Assembly (NCBI GenBank): GCA_964386505.1
Contig: CAYLSM010000022.1
Coordinates: 1 to 34,439, forward strand
Origin: JAJFUG01 sp964386505
Lineage (GTDB): Bacteria > Gemmatimonadota > Glassbacteria > GWA2-58-10
Direction of reading: 5' to 3'
Length of the DNA stretch: 34,439 nucleotides
Numbering within the stretch: the first letter of the stretch is position 1; each line of letters begins with the position of its first letter. Below are positions 15,343 through 24,300 of this stretch, in pieces. A program made the position numbers and the translations under genes. The notes under the pieces are model-generated. The model searched no databases, was not told the DNA's origin, and saw only the letters and a program-made list of their open reading frames with translations.

Positions 15343-17613
15343 ATGCATGCAACGCGTGTGAGGCTTTCCCGCAGACTTCTCCGTCCCTCTCTACTTCTTC
15401 CTCTCATCACCCTGTTTCTCCGGTTCCCGGCCCTGGCCGCCGCACAGGAGAATGCCTTCTACGCACGGGCCCTGGAAGCCCTGGCCGCGGGTGACAGCGC
15501 CACAGCCGCGGCGCGACTGGACAGCGCCCTGAGCCTGGACCCCCGGGACTGGGGCGCGCGCCTTAGACGGGCCAGCTTGTCCCTGGCCGCGGGCCGCGAC
15601 GACCAGGCCGAGGCGGACTACAAGCGGCTCCTGCACTCCGACAGCCCGGTGATCCGCAGCCAGGCCCACTTGGGTCTGGGCCAGGTGCTGCGCCGCCTGC
15701 CGTCCAAAAAAATGGCGGCGATCAAGGAATACCGTCTGGCCGTCTCGGCCGACCCGCAGAACCCCGAGGCCCTGTACGAGCTGGCGCAGTTAGGGTTTGA
15801 GCTGGGTGACGGCACGGGGTACGAGATTGCCGACGGAGCCCTGGCCGATCTGATACTCCTCAACCCGGACTACCGCGGGGCCTACGCCCAGTGGCGGAAG
15901 AAAATCAAGGGCCATTCGCTGGATAACCTCCGCAAGGTGGACTCCAGCCTGCCCGGCTACATCCGGGCCAATCCGGCGCAAAGCGGCCTCTGGCTGGATA
16001 TCGCCAGAGACAGGTTTTTCCTTCTGCAGACCGACAGTTGCCTGGCCGCCCTGGACAGCCTGGAGCGGCTGGCGCCGGACTACATGCCCCAGGACCGTCT
16101 TCTGTTGCGCGCCCGATGCCTTCTGAACCGCGAGCGGCCGGACAGTTTCGAAAGCCTCTACAGCCAGGCCCTGGACGCGGCGGAGCGCAGCGGCGATTTC
16201 AGGACTCTGCAACAGGAGGCCGAGGTGATTTTCACGCCCCGCGAGCAGGAGTTTTTCTCCCGTCCGCACAACTCAGCCGAACTGGCCGCCTTCTTCCGGG
16301 TGTTCTGGCTGAACAAGGATTTCGATCCCACCACACAGCACAACGAGCGTCTGGTTGAACACTACAATCGCCTGCGCACGGCGCAGACAAACTATCCGCT
16401 TCTCAGCGCCGACGGTCTGAGCCAGAGTTCGGGCGATTATCAACGCCTGATGAGCCGCTCGGTGGAAGCCTTCGAAATTCAGCAGGAAGCTCTACCTTCT
16501 TATTATCTGTATGAGTACGACCCGGCAGAGGCGTTCGGGCAGCGGGGCACGGCGCTGGGGTTGGACCACCGGGGACTGCTGTATGTCCGTCACGGCGCAC
16601 CGCGCTTCGTGGAACAGATATACATTCAGGATGCCAGGGACGGGTTTGTGGAGAACATGGGTAGAAGCATGACTAACCCTGAAATGAACAGCAACAACTC
16701 CGAGAAGTGGTATTACGGGAACGATTTCTTCATTTTCAAATCCGGCCTGGGCACGGGGGGCCACCACTACTGGCCCTCCAGGGACCGCAATGTCGGCGAT
16801 ATAAACATCGCCATGCGGACCCAGACTTTCACCGACCCCCTGCCCGCAGTGGAACTGGAGCAATACAGCGCCGGGTTCCTGGCGCAGGGCGGCGGGATCG
16901 AGCTGGAGTGCTACAGCTCCGCCCGGATCGACACCGCCAAAGCCGCTTCCGCCCCCCTGGCCCATCTGGTGCTGTTCAAGCGCAACCTGACCGAGCAGGC
17001 CCGTGACAGTGCGGCCGCTTTTCCGGTCGGCCGGGAGGGCCGCAGTGCATGGCTGGCCGTCAACTGCCTGACGGTCCCGGCCGGGGATTATTCCTTCGCG
17101 TCCAGCCTCGCGCTGGACGGCCGACGGGCCGCGGCTTTCGGCAACCTGAGCCTCGCCAGCCTGCGAACCGATAGCCTCTGTGTCAGCGGCATAGCCCTGG
17201 GCGACCCGGCCCGTCCGGAACTGCCCCTGCGCGGTCATACCGCCGGGAAAGTCCTTCCGCGTCCCTCGCGCGGTTTCAGACCGGATGAGCGGATCACGGT
17301 CTATTGCGAGGTCTACGGCCTTGCCCCGGCCTCGGACAGCAGCCTGAGCTATCACGAGAAAGTAACAGTGAGCCTTCTCGAAAAACGCACCTCGGTCTTC
17401 AAAACCATCCTGAGCCGCGGGCAGGAACGCTCCGGCAGCCTGAGCATGAATTTCGAGCGCCAGGCCGGGGCGGCCGTGTCCGGGAGGGCTACCGAGAGTT
17501 TCGAGCTGGACGCCGCCCGGCTCGTGCCCGGCCTCTACAGCCTGACAATCGAGGTTGAGGACCGCCGCAGCCCGGCGCCGGCGGTGAGCAGCACCGTGTT
17601 CACGGTCGAATGA
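15343..17613 (+). CDS. Secreted TPR / GWxTD-domain protein
   Basis: A 756-residue exported protein. The N terminus is arginine-rich and hydrophobic (RRLLRPSLLLPLITLFLRFPALAAA), a Sec signal with likely cleavage after AAA. Residues about 35-250 are TPR-like helices (ALEALAAGDSATAAARLDSAL, ALYELAQLGFELGDG). A GWxTD domain spans about 300-500: FFRVFWLNKDFDPTTQHNERLVEHYNRL is the canonical opening, GLDHRGLLYVRHGAPRF replaces GWxTDRG-x-x-x-I-x-x-GxP, and EKWYYGNDFFIFKSG is the closing part. The naming Trp and Thr are therefore not conserved here. The C-terminal 230 residues look like beta-sandwich repeats. GWxTD proteins are of unknown function and occur mostly in FCB-group and Acidobacteriota genomes. 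GAGG about 12 bases upstream supports the start. Confidence 0.82.
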   Translation: MHATRVRLSRRLLRPSLLLPLITLFLRFPALAAAQENAFYARALEALAAGDSATAAARLDSALSLDPRDWGARLRRASLSLAAGRDDQAEADYKRLLHSDSPVIRSQAHLGLGQVLRRLPSKKMAAIKEYRLAVSADPQNPEALYELAQLGFELGDGTGYEIADGALADLILLNPDYRGAYAQWRKKIKGHSLDNLRKVDSSLPGYIRANPAQSGLWLDIARDRFFLLQTDSCLAALDSLERLAPDYMPQDRLLLRARCLLNRERPDSFESLYSQALDAAERSGDFRTLQQEAEVIFTPREQEFFSRPHNSAELAAFFRVFWLNKDFDPTTQHNERLVEHYNRLRTAQTNYPLLSADGLSQSSGDYQRLMSRSVEAFEIQQEALPSYYLYEYDPAEAFGQRGTALGLDHRGLLYVRHGAPRFVEQIYIQDARDGFVENMGRSMTNPEMNSNNSEKWYYGNDFFIFKSGLGTGGHHYWPSRDRNVGDINIAMRTQTFTDPLPAVELEQYSAGFLAQGGGIELECYSSARIDTAKAASAPLAHLVLFKRNLTEQARDSAAAFPVGREGRSAWLAVNCLTVPAGDYSFASSLALDGRRAAAFGNLSLASLRTDSLCVSGIALGDPARPELPLRGHTAGKVLPRPSRGFRPDERITVYCEVYGLAPASDSSLSYHEKVTVSLLEKRTSVFKTILSRGQERSGSLSMNFERQAGAAVSGRATESFELDAARLVPGLYSLTIEVEDRRSPAPAVSSTVFTVE

Positions 17614-17642
17614 GTGCCGCGAACAAAAAAACAGTCCGCCTC

Positions 17643-17695
17643 TTGACAGTACTTGCATTCTTTATTAATTTAGGATTTGTTTATCCTTTTATACT
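17643..17695 (+). promoter_or_regulatory. Probable promoter/operator region of hcp
   Basis: A 6/6 TTGACA stands at 17643-17648 but the sequence 17 bases on (TAATTT) is a poor -10. A better -10, TATACT, lies at 17690-17695 without a matching -35. Between them is AGGAT-N6-ATCCT (17672-17687), a small palindrome overlapping where a -35 would be, as expected for an activator- or repressor-controlled promoter. The assignment is tentative. Confidence 0.35.
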
Positions 17696-17839
17696 TTGAA
17701 AGCGGTTGCAGTCCGAGCTTTGCTTTTCCTGATTTCACGCCGCCGGTCCTCGCGCGGCAAACTCACAACAGCTTGTACGAGTAACCGAATCGGTCACGGA
17801 ACCACGGCAAGCACAATTCGACTTACAAGGAGCGAGACA

Positions 17840-19489
17840 ATGAGCATGTTCTGCTATCAGTGCGAACAGACCGCCAACGGCGCGGGCTGCACCGCTTTCG
17901 GCATCTGCGGCAAGGACCCCGAGACCGCGATCTACCAGGACCTTCTGGTGCTGGTGACCAAGGGAGTGTCTCAGTACGCCCGACGCGCGGGTAAGCTTGG
18001 ACTGTCGGACCGGGAGATCGACCTGTTTGTGATCGAGGCTCTGTTCACCACGGTGACCAACGTGAATTTCGACCCGGCGAGCGTAGCGGCGTTCATCCGC
18101 CGGGGCGCTGCGCTCAAGGCGAAGGCTCGCGAGTTGTACCTGCGGGCCTGCCGTGAGAAGGGTCTCCAGCCGGAGGAGGTCGCCGGGCCGGCCAGCCGGG
18201 AGCTGTCCGCCGATATGACGGGCCTGCTGTCACAGGGTCTCGAGGCCGGGATCGAAAGCCGCCGCCGCGAGCTGGGGCCGGATGTCTCGGGCCTGCAGGA
18301 GCTGATCCTCTACGGACTGAAAGGCATGGCCGCCTACGCCGACCACGCCCAGATCCTGGGCTGCGAGGACCCGGCCGTGTACGCGTTCTTCCACGAGGCC
18401 CTGGATTTCCTGGCCGCTGAACCCTCGGATGTAAACCAACTCGTAGGCATGGCCATGCGCACCGGTGAAGTCAACCTGCGCGTGATGGAGCTGCTTGATG
18501 AGGCCAACACCGGGACTTACGGCCACCCGGAGCCCACCCGCGTGCGGATCACCCCGCGCGCCGGCAAGTGCATCCTGGTCTCGGGCCATGACCTGCGCGA
18601 CCTGGAAGCCCTGCTCGAGCAGACCAAGGGCAAGGGGATCGACATTTATACGCACGGCGAGATGCTCCCGGCCCACGGTTATCCAGGACTTAAAAAATAT
18701 CCGCACCTGGCCGGAAACTACGGCGGCGCGTGGCAGGACCAGCGCCGCGAGTTCGAGGAGTTCCCCGGCGCCATCCTTATGACCACCAACTGCATCCAGA
18801 AACCCAAGGAAAGCTACCAGGCCCGGATTTTCACCTGCGGGCTGGTCCAGTGGCCCGGGGTGACCCACATCGCCGACCGCGATTTCGGACCGGTGATCCA
18901 GGCCGCGCAGGAAGCACCCGGGTTCAAGAAGGACGAGGAGCTGAAAGAGATCACGGTCGGGTTCGCACGCAACGCCGTGCTGGGCGTGGCGGGCAAGGTG
19001 GTCGAGCTGGTAAAGGCAGGGAAAATCAAGCATTTCTACCTGGTGGGCGGCTGCGACGGGGCCAAGCCGGGGCGTAACTACTACACCGAGCTGGCCGAGA
19101 AAGTCCCGGCCGACTCGCTCATTCTCACCCTGGCCTGCGGCAAGTTCCGCTTCAACAAGCTCGAGTTCGGCGACATCGAGGGTATCCCACGGCTTCTGGA
19201 CATCGGCCAGTGCAACGACGCCTACTCGGCGATACAGATCGCCCTGGCCCTGGCCAAGGCGTTCGACTGCGGGGTGAACGACCTTCCGCTCTCGATCATC
19301 CTGAGCTGGTACGAGCAGAAAGCGGTCTGCATCCTGCTCACCCTTCTGCACCTGGGGATCAAGAACATGCGACTGGGACCCAGCCTGCCGGCCTTTATCG
19401 GCCCCAACGTGCTCAAGGTGCTGGTGGATACTTTCAACCTCAGGCCGATTTCAACGCCCGAGAATGACCTGGCCGGGGCGGTGGCCTGA
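17840..19489 (+). CDS. hcp: Hybrid cluster protein (hydroxylamine reductase), class I type
   Basis: A 549-residue cytoplasmic iron-sulfur protein of the prismane family, involved in handling nitric oxide and related nitrogen stress. The ATG at 17840 is chosen because AAGGAG precedes it and the protein begins MSMFCYQCEQTANGAGC; an upstream in-frame extension to 17696 has no family similarity. The N-terminal cysteines are Cys5, Cys8, Cys17 and Cys23 (C-x2-C-x8-C-x5-C), the [4Fe-4S] spacing of class I anaerobe proteins rather than the [2Fe-2S] spacing of enteric class II. Hybrid-cluster ligand regions are present: TYGHPEPT (His229), MTTNCIQKP, IFTCGLVQWPG, VGGCDGAKPGR, LACGKFRFN and DIGQCNDAYSA. 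No NADH-dependent partner reductase (Hcr) is adjacent. Suggests an anaerobic or microaerobic host. Confidence 0.96.
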   Translation: MSMFCYQCEQTANGAGCTAFGICGKDPETAIYQDLLVLVTKGVSQYARRAGKLGLSDREIDLFVIEALFTTVTNVNFDPASVAAFIRRGAALKAKARELYLRACREKGLQPEEVAGPASRELSADMTGLLSQGLEAGIESRRRELGPDVSGLQELILYGLKGMAAYADHAQILGCEDPAVYAFFHEALDFLAAEPSDVNQLVGMAMRTGEVNLRVMELLDEANTGTYGHPEPTRVRITPRAGKCILVSGHDLRDLEALLEQTKGKGIDIYTHGEMLPAHGYPGLKKYPHLAGNYGGAWQDQRREFEEFPGAILMTTNCIQKPKESYQARIFTCGLVQWPGVTHIADRDFGPVIQAAQEAPGFKKDEELKEITVGFARNAVLGVAGKVVELVKAGKIKHFYLVGGCDGAKPGRNYYTELAEKVPADSLILTLACGKFRFNKLEFGDIEGIPRLLDIGQCNDAYSAIQIALALAKAFDCGVNDLPLSIILSWYEQKAVCILLTLLHLGIKNMRLGPSLPAFIGPNVLKVLVDTFNLRPISTPENDLAGAVA

Positions 19490-19522
19490 GCCCCTGCCAG
19501 AGATATCTTTGATTCAGCCTTT

Positions 19523-19563
19523 CGCCAGCGGCCGTGTCCTGCGGTCGCTGGCGTTTCTGTCTT
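19523..19563 (+). terminator. Rho-independent terminator after hcp
   Basis: A 12-base stem (19523-19534 with 19542-19553, one G-U pair, seven-base loop) followed by TTTCTGTCTT. It lies 33 bases after the hcp stop. Confidence 0.7.
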
Positions 19564-19566
19564 CTC

Positions 19567-19595
19567 TTGCCACGGGCGGCCCGCGGCTGTAATTT
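19567..19595 (+). promoter_or_regulatory. Weak candidate promoter of the amidase gene
   Basis: TTGCCA (19567-19572), 17-base spacer, TAATTT (19590-19595): 5/6 and 3/6 matches. Correctly placed between the hcp terminator and the amidase start, but the -10 is poor. Confidence 0.3.
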
Positions 19596-19657
19596 AGGCC
19601 CTGTACCTGTACTTAAGACGAAAACAGACAGCCAACTCCAGAGACGGGGCTTGCGGG

Positions 19658-22009
19658 ATGCGACGGTCAATAAAGCTGAATGCGCTCATTTTCGCGCTGG
19701 CGGCGCTGGGCCTTGCCGGCTGCGCGGCTCTCAAGACAGGCGATCCGGCGGGCTACGGCCCCCGGGCGCTCAGCTATGCGGGCTATGATTTCAGCGTGCT
19801 AAAAGAGCAGCGGATCGTGCTCGATCCGGGCCACGGCGGACGGTACACCGGCGCGCTCGGCCCGGGCGGGCTTACCGAGAAGGAGGTCAACCTGGCCGTG
19901 GCGCTGATCCTGCGCGACCTTCTGGCCGGATACGGCGCCAAAGTGACCCTTACCCGCAGCGCGGACACCGACCTTCTGCCCGCTGGGGCCAGCGGCCCGC
20001 TTCATGCCGATCTGGCCGCCCGCGTGGACAGCGCCAACTCCGACAGCGGGGCGATTTTTCTCTCCATCCACCACAACAGCCCCGGCGCTCCGGGCAGCCA
20101 CTACAACGCCACCGAAACCTATTACAAGCGCGACGACACCGGCCCCTCGCTCGACCTGGCGCGTTTCATCCACGCGCGGCTGTCCGCCGACCTGGGCCTG
20201 AGCCACAAGTACCTGCGGCCGGGCAACTACTATATCCTGCGGCATAACGACCGCACCGCGGTCCTGGGAGAGGCGAGCTACCTGAGCCACCCAGGCACGG
20301 AATCGAAACTGCGCGGCGCCGCAGCCCGTCAGCTGGAGGCCTACTCCTACCTTCTGGGCCTGGTCGACTACCTGAGCCGCGGTGTGCCGCTGGTCGAAGG
20401 CCTGAGCGTGGGCCCCGGCGCTCCCGCGCAGGAGCTTCAGGCGCGCCTGAGCGCCAGCGTGCGGGATGAGCTGCGCGGCGGCGGGATCGACCCGCAGGCG
20501 ATCGAGGTCACGGTGGACGGTGCGCCGGTGCTGTTCAGCTACGACCAGTCCCGCGGCCGCCTGGACGCCGCCCTGGAGGGCCTGTCCAACGGTAACCATC
20601 TGGCCGCGGTGCGGGTGCGCAACCTGCGCGGCAACGCCGCCCGCGAGGCCCTGGCGCCTTTCCAGGTGGCGGTGCCCCCGGCGCATGTGGAGCTGTCCTC
20701 CAGCCTTGGCCGCGTCCCGCTGGACGGGGTCACGCCGGTCAAGTTCACCGCCCGTGTTTCCGACCGCCGAGGCCTCCCGGTGGCGGACAGCACCTGGGTG
20801 CTGTTCGAGTTCTCCGACCCCAACCTTCCCCCGCGCACCGTGCTCACCGTGGGCGGACGGGCTTGCTGCGACGTTGTCCCCGCGGCCAACCACAACCTGA
20901 GTGTGACCGCTTCCTGCGGAGATGTCAGCGGCCAGGCCGGGGTGGAGATCGGCCCGCTGCACGAGGCGGTGCTGGTGCTGCAGGTGGCGGACAGCCGTGG
21001 TGACCCGCTCCGCGGCCCGGCCAGGGTGCGCCTTCCCGGCGGCGGCCTGTTCAACTGTGACGGCGAGGGCTGGCTGAGCCTGGCCGGCCTGACAGGCGGC
21101 ACCTTCCCGCTCCTGATCGAATGCCCGGGCTACCTGCCCCGGGCGCTGAGCCTGGAGCTGAGCGCGGGACGCGGGTATCTGGAGCCGGTTCTGCTCACAC
21201 CCACCCTGGGCGGAGCCCTGCTCGGCAAAAAGATCGCCCTCGACCCGGCCGCAGGCGGAGAGAGCGCTGGCGAGACCGGAGCCCTGGGCACCCGGGAGTC
21301 GGATATCAACTGGCGGGTCTGCGCCTACCTGCGTGACTATCTGGAGCGCGCCGGGGCCACTGTGCTGGTTACCCGTCAGTTCGAGGAAGGCGCCGGAGCC
21401 TGGGAGCGGGTGAACCGCACCGAGGATTTCGACCCCGCGGCCCTGGTCTCGGTGAGCCACTCCGGCGCGGTGAGCAAGAAAGCCCCGCGCGCCGCCACTC
21501 TGGTCTACCATTACCCCTCCAGTGAAGAGGGACGCCGTCTGGCCGAGCTTGCCGCAGTCAACCTGAAAGGCTTCGCCGGTTGCCCCTGGCGCGGCGTGGT
21601 GGGCGGCACACAGCGGCTTATCCAGCAGGTGAGCTGCCCGGCGGTGCTGGTGCGCTCCGCCTCCCTGGCCGACACAGCAGCCGAGAGTATTCTATCCACG
21701 CCCGCGGCCTGCCGGGCCGAGGCCCAGGCCCTGTTCGAGGCGCTGGCGGCCTGGAGCGGCTGGCGGCCCGAGGGCGGCAACCCGCACCTGAGCGGACGGG
21801 TGAGCGACGGCCACGGCCAGACCGTGGCCGGGGCGCTGGTCTGGCTGGACGGTTGGCTGCCCACCCAGACCGACAGCCAGGGACGGTTCCTGTTCCAGAA
21901 CGCCGGGCCGGGCGGGCACAGCCTTACGGTTGAGGCCGGGGGACGCAGCTACGGCCCACAGACCGCCAGTACCGGGCACAGGGCCGAAATCCTGCTCGGG
22001 AGCGAGTGA
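19658..22009 (+). CDS. Lipoprotein N-acetylmuramoyl-L-alanine amidase with a second, inactive amidase domain
   Basis: A 783-residue lipoprotein: lipobox LAGC with Cys22. Domain 1 (about 50-235) is an Amidase_3 enzyme that cuts the bond between MurNAc and the stem peptide. Its zinc ligands are visible (His59 in LDPGHGG, Glu74 in LTEKEVNL, His138 in SIHHNS) and the catalytic Glu205 lies in LGEASYLS. The middle (about 255-510) is a series of beta-sandwich modules, one of them carboxypeptidase-regulatory-like (VLQVADSRGDPLRGPARVRL). Domain 2 (about 520-725) has the same fold, opening KKIALDPAAGG, but Ala532 replaces the first zinc His, Ser600 (SVSHSG) the second, and Arg stands where the catalytic Glu should be (PAVLVRSAS). 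It is therefore a pseudo-amidase, perhaps for binding peptidoglycan. A final regulatory-like beta module closes the protein. The Shine-Dalgarno is weak. Confidence 0.88.
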   Translation: MRRSIKLNALIFALAALGLAGCAALKTGDPAGYGPRALSYAGYDFSVLKEQRIVLDPGHGGRYTGALGPGGLTEKEVNLAVALILRDLLAGYGAKVTLTRSADTDLLPAGASGPLHADLAARVDSANSDSGAIFLSIHHNSPGAPGSHYNATETYYKRDDTGPSLDLARFIHARLSADLGLSHKYLRPGNYYILRHNDRTAVLGEASYLSHPGTESKLRGAAARQLEAYSYLLGLVDYLSRGVPLVEGLSVGPGAPAQELQARLSASVRDELRGGGIDPQAIEVTVDGAPVLFSYDQSRGRLDAALEGLSNGNHLAAVRVRNLRGNAAREALAPFQVAVPPAHVELSSSLGRVPLDGVTPVKFTARVSDRRGLPVADSTWVLFEFSDPNLPPRTVLTVGGRACCDVVPAANHNLSVTASCGDVSGQAGVEIGPLHEAVLVLQVADSRGDPLRGPARVRLPGGGLFNCDGEGWLSLAGLTGGTFPLLIECPGYLPRALSLELSAGRGYLEPVLLTPTLGGALLGKKIALDPAAGGESAGETGALGTRESDINWRVCAYLRDYLERAGATVLVTRQFEEGAGAWERVNRTEDFDPAALVSVSHSGAVSKKAPRAATLVYHYPSSEEGRRLAELAAVNLKGFAGCPWRGVVGGTQRLIQQVSCPAVLVRSASLADTAAESILSTPAACRAEAQALFEALAAWSGWRPEGGNPHLSGRVSDGHGQTVAGALVWLDGWLPTQTDSQGRFLFQNAGPGGHSLTVEAGGRSYGPQTASTGHRAEILLGSE

Positions 22010-22028
22010 CCTTTTTCCGGAGATCCGC

Positions 22029-24233
22029 ATGCGCAAGCGTTTTGAAGCTCTGATCGCCGCTTTCTCACTGTTTGCCGCAGCCGCCTCCACCAATGCCCAG
22101 CTCCCGACCCCGCTCAGCCGGGCCGGGATCAACCTTATCCCCTGCCCGCAACAGGTGCGCCTTGCCGGGCCGGACTGCACCCTCCGCGGCCCCCTGACAG
22201 TCGTGCTCGACCAGTCGGCCGACGGTGCGGAGGCCAGTTTTGCGGCGGAGGAACTCTGCCGTGGGCTGTCAAAGGATTGGGGTCTGGACTGCCGGGTCGC
22301 AGAGGCGGCAGCCGGGGGACAGACAGTCCGGCTGAGCTTGGAGGGCGCCCCGGAGAAAGTCGGCCCCCAAGGCTATGTGCTGGAAAGCTCGCCGCAGGGC
22401 GTGACTATTCGGGCCAACACGGCCCAGGGGCTTTTCTACGGAGTACAGACACTCCTTCAGTGCGTGGTGCAGCGCCGTGAATCTCCCGCCGTGCCGGGCC
22501 TGACCATAGAGGACTGGCCCGATATCTCCGAACGCGCCGTGCACTACGACACCAAGCATTTCCAGGAAAAAGCGGACTATGTCGAAGGTTTTATCCGCAC
22601 GTTGGCCCACTACAAGGTCAACATGTTGATCTGGGAGTGGGAGGACAAGTTCGCCTACCGCAGCCACCCCGAGATCGGCGCGCCAGGGGCGTTCGGCCCG
22701 GAGCAGATGCAGGCGTTCACCCGCCTGGCCGCGCAGTACCACATCCAGCTCGTGCCGCTGGTGCAGGGTCTGGGGCACGTGAGCTATATCCTCAAGTGGC
22801 CGCAATATCACGACCTTCGCGAGATACCCGCCTCCAACTGGGAAATCTGCCCGCTCAAGGAGGACAGCTACAGGCTGCTGTTCGACCTCTGGGACGAGGC
22901 CATCGCCGCCACGCCGGGCAGCCGCTACCTGCACGTGGGCACGGATGAGACCTGGGAACTGGGCACCGGCACTGCCTGCGGTTGCGCGGAGAAAGCTCGC
23001 CGGATCGGCCGCTACGGGCTGATGCAGCTTTTCCTGCACCGCGTGGCCGAACACGCGGCCGGGCAAGGCCGTCAGGTGATGAGCTGGGGCGGCGGGTTCC
23101 GCCCGGAAGAAAAAACCACACCCCCTGCCGGGCTGATCACGTTCGGCGAGGACCCGGCCCAGGACCGCCCGGCCCGGCAGGCGGGCTACCCGCTGTATTT
23201 CTACGACCCCAACCCCGGGATCGAACACCTGTTCCTGCCCTACCTGTACCGTCTGGATGACAAGGGCCACGAGGTTCCCGGCTGTCTGGAGGTCTCGGCC
23301 AAGGCTGTGGCCGCGGCCGCCCGGAGCGGCCTGTACGATGGGATCGTGGCCACGAGCTGGAACTGCTCCGGCGTGCACAACCAGGGCTGGATGCTGCGCT
23401 ATATCACCGCGGCCGAGTACGCCTGGAGCGGCGGCCAGCCCGGCTGGGATGAGTTCCGCGAGCGGTTCTTCACCAACTACTACGGCCCGCGCTCGGTGGA
23501 TGTGGAGGAGCTGTACGGCCTGCTCAGCCGAGGCAGCTATTTCTACATGGATTCGTTCGAGCGGCGGGTCTGGCACTGGGGCGAGGTGGGCAAGACCCAC
23601 CTTCCCGACCTTCCGCGCGACGACCTGGAATACGACCCGTTCTGGAACACCCGTTACCGCGAGCGGGTGGAGAAAGCCCGGGCGATTATCCCCCAGATGC
23701 GCCGCGCCCGCGCGATCTGCCGCCTGAACATGCAGGCCGGGGCGGCCAACTCGTACGATTTCGAGCTGTTCGGCTGTCTGGCCGATCTTTTCGAGCATAC
23801 GGCGCGGGTCTACCTGACACTGGCGCGCCTGGAGCGCACTGTGGGCGCTGCCAGCGAGCTGCATTTCGCCGACCACGCCGCCGCCCGGGGCAAGCTGATC
23901 GCGGCCGTGAACATGCTTCAGCAGAGCCTGGACAGCCGCGCCGCGCTGTATGCGCGTATCAAGGCCACGTGGGAGGAAAGCCAGCTCCCCAAGGGCCTGT
24001 CCACACCCGAGAAAAAGTACCTCCACGCCCGGGACCGTCAGCACAATTTCGCCAACCGGAGGCCCGACCTGTCGTTCATGCTGTATGACGAGGAAAAGCT
24101 GGGGCTGGAGGACTACCTGGCGAAGCTCAAGGCCTATATCGACTGGTACGGACGCACCTGGCCGGATGCGCTGAGCGACGCCCAGGGTAAAGCCGCCGCT
24201 GGTGAGGATATGGAGGAGGATGACGACCTGTAG
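22029..24233 (+). CDS. Secreted GH20-like beta-N-acetylhexosaminidase
   Basis: A 734-residue exported enzyme. The start at 22029 is chosen because GGAG stands about 9-12 bases upstream and the protein then opens with a signal peptide (MRKRFEALIAAFSLFAAAASTNA); in-frame sequence upstream overlaps the amidase. Residues about 33-160 form the GH20 beta/alpha N-terminal domain (GYVLESSPQGVTIRANTAQG, LFYGVQTLLQ). The TIM barrel begins IEDWPDISERAVHYD; YLHVGTDETWELG supplies the Asp306-Glu307 pair expected to hold the substrate acetamido group and act as acid. The strict HxGGDE motif reads HVGTDE here, so a divergent GH20 or neighbouring family is possible. The last 150 residues are helical. It starts 19 bases after the amidase stop, so both likely lie in one transcript and act on cell-wall or chitin-like glycans. 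Confidence 0.82.
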   Translation: MRKRFEALIAAFSLFAAAASTNAQLPTPLSRAGINLIPCPQQVRLAGPDCTLRGPLTVVLDQSADGAEASFAAEELCRGLSKDWGLDCRVAEAAAGGQTVRLSLEGAPEKVGPQGYVLESSPQGVTIRANTAQGLFYGVQTLLQCVVQRRESPAVPGLTIEDWPDISERAVHYDTKHFQEKADYVEGFIRTLAHYKVNMLIWEWEDKFAYRSHPEIGAPGAFGPEQMQAFTRLAAQYHIQLVPLVQGLGHVSYILKWPQYHDLREIPASNWEICPLKEDSYRLLFDLWDEAIAATPGSRYLHVGTDETWELGTGTACGCAEKARRIGRYGLMQLFLHRVAEHAAGQGRQVMSWGGGFRPEEKTTPPAGLITFGEDPAQDRPARQAGYPLYFYDPNPGIEHLFLPYLYRLDDKGHEVPGCLEVSAKAVAAAARSGLYDGIVATSWNCSGVHNQGWMLRYITAAEYAWSGGQPGWDEFRERFFTNYYGPRSVDVEELYGLLSRGSYFYMDSFERRVWHWGEVGKTHLPDLPRDDLEYDPFWNTRYRERVEKARAIIPQMRRARAICRLNMQAGAANSYDFELFGCLADLFEHTARVYLTLARLERTVGAASELHFADHAAARGKLIAAVNMLQQSLDSRAALYARIKATWEESQLPKGLSTPEKKYLHARDRQHNFANRRPDLSFMLYDEEKLGLEDYLAKLKAYIDWYGRTWPDALSDAQGKAAAGEDMEEDDDL

Positions 24234-24265
24234 GGGGACTTCGCACTGGACTGACGGGAAAATGT

Positions 24266-24296
24266 AGGGGCAACGGTGCAGCGTGCCCCTTTCTTT
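24266..24296 (+). terminator. Stem-loop with T-rich tail after the GH20 gene
   Basis: AGGGGCA (24266-24272) pairs with TGCCCCT (24284-24290) and is followed by TTCTTT. The surrounding words (AATGTAGGGGCAACGG) belong to a type of dispersed TGTAGGGGC-repeat familiar from many uncultured-bacterial genomes, so it may be a repeat that also terminates. Confidence 0.55.
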
Positions 24297-24300
24297 GGAT

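Noticed and set aside
13878..15410. 510-residue open frame on the minus strand opposite the radical SAM gene
   Set aside because: Antisense shadow; it also spans the terminator and promoter between two plus-strand genes.
22269..24044. 591-residue open frame on the minus strand opposite the GH20 gene
   Set aside because: Antisense shadow; no start signal or domain, while the plus strand has a signal peptide and GH20 features.
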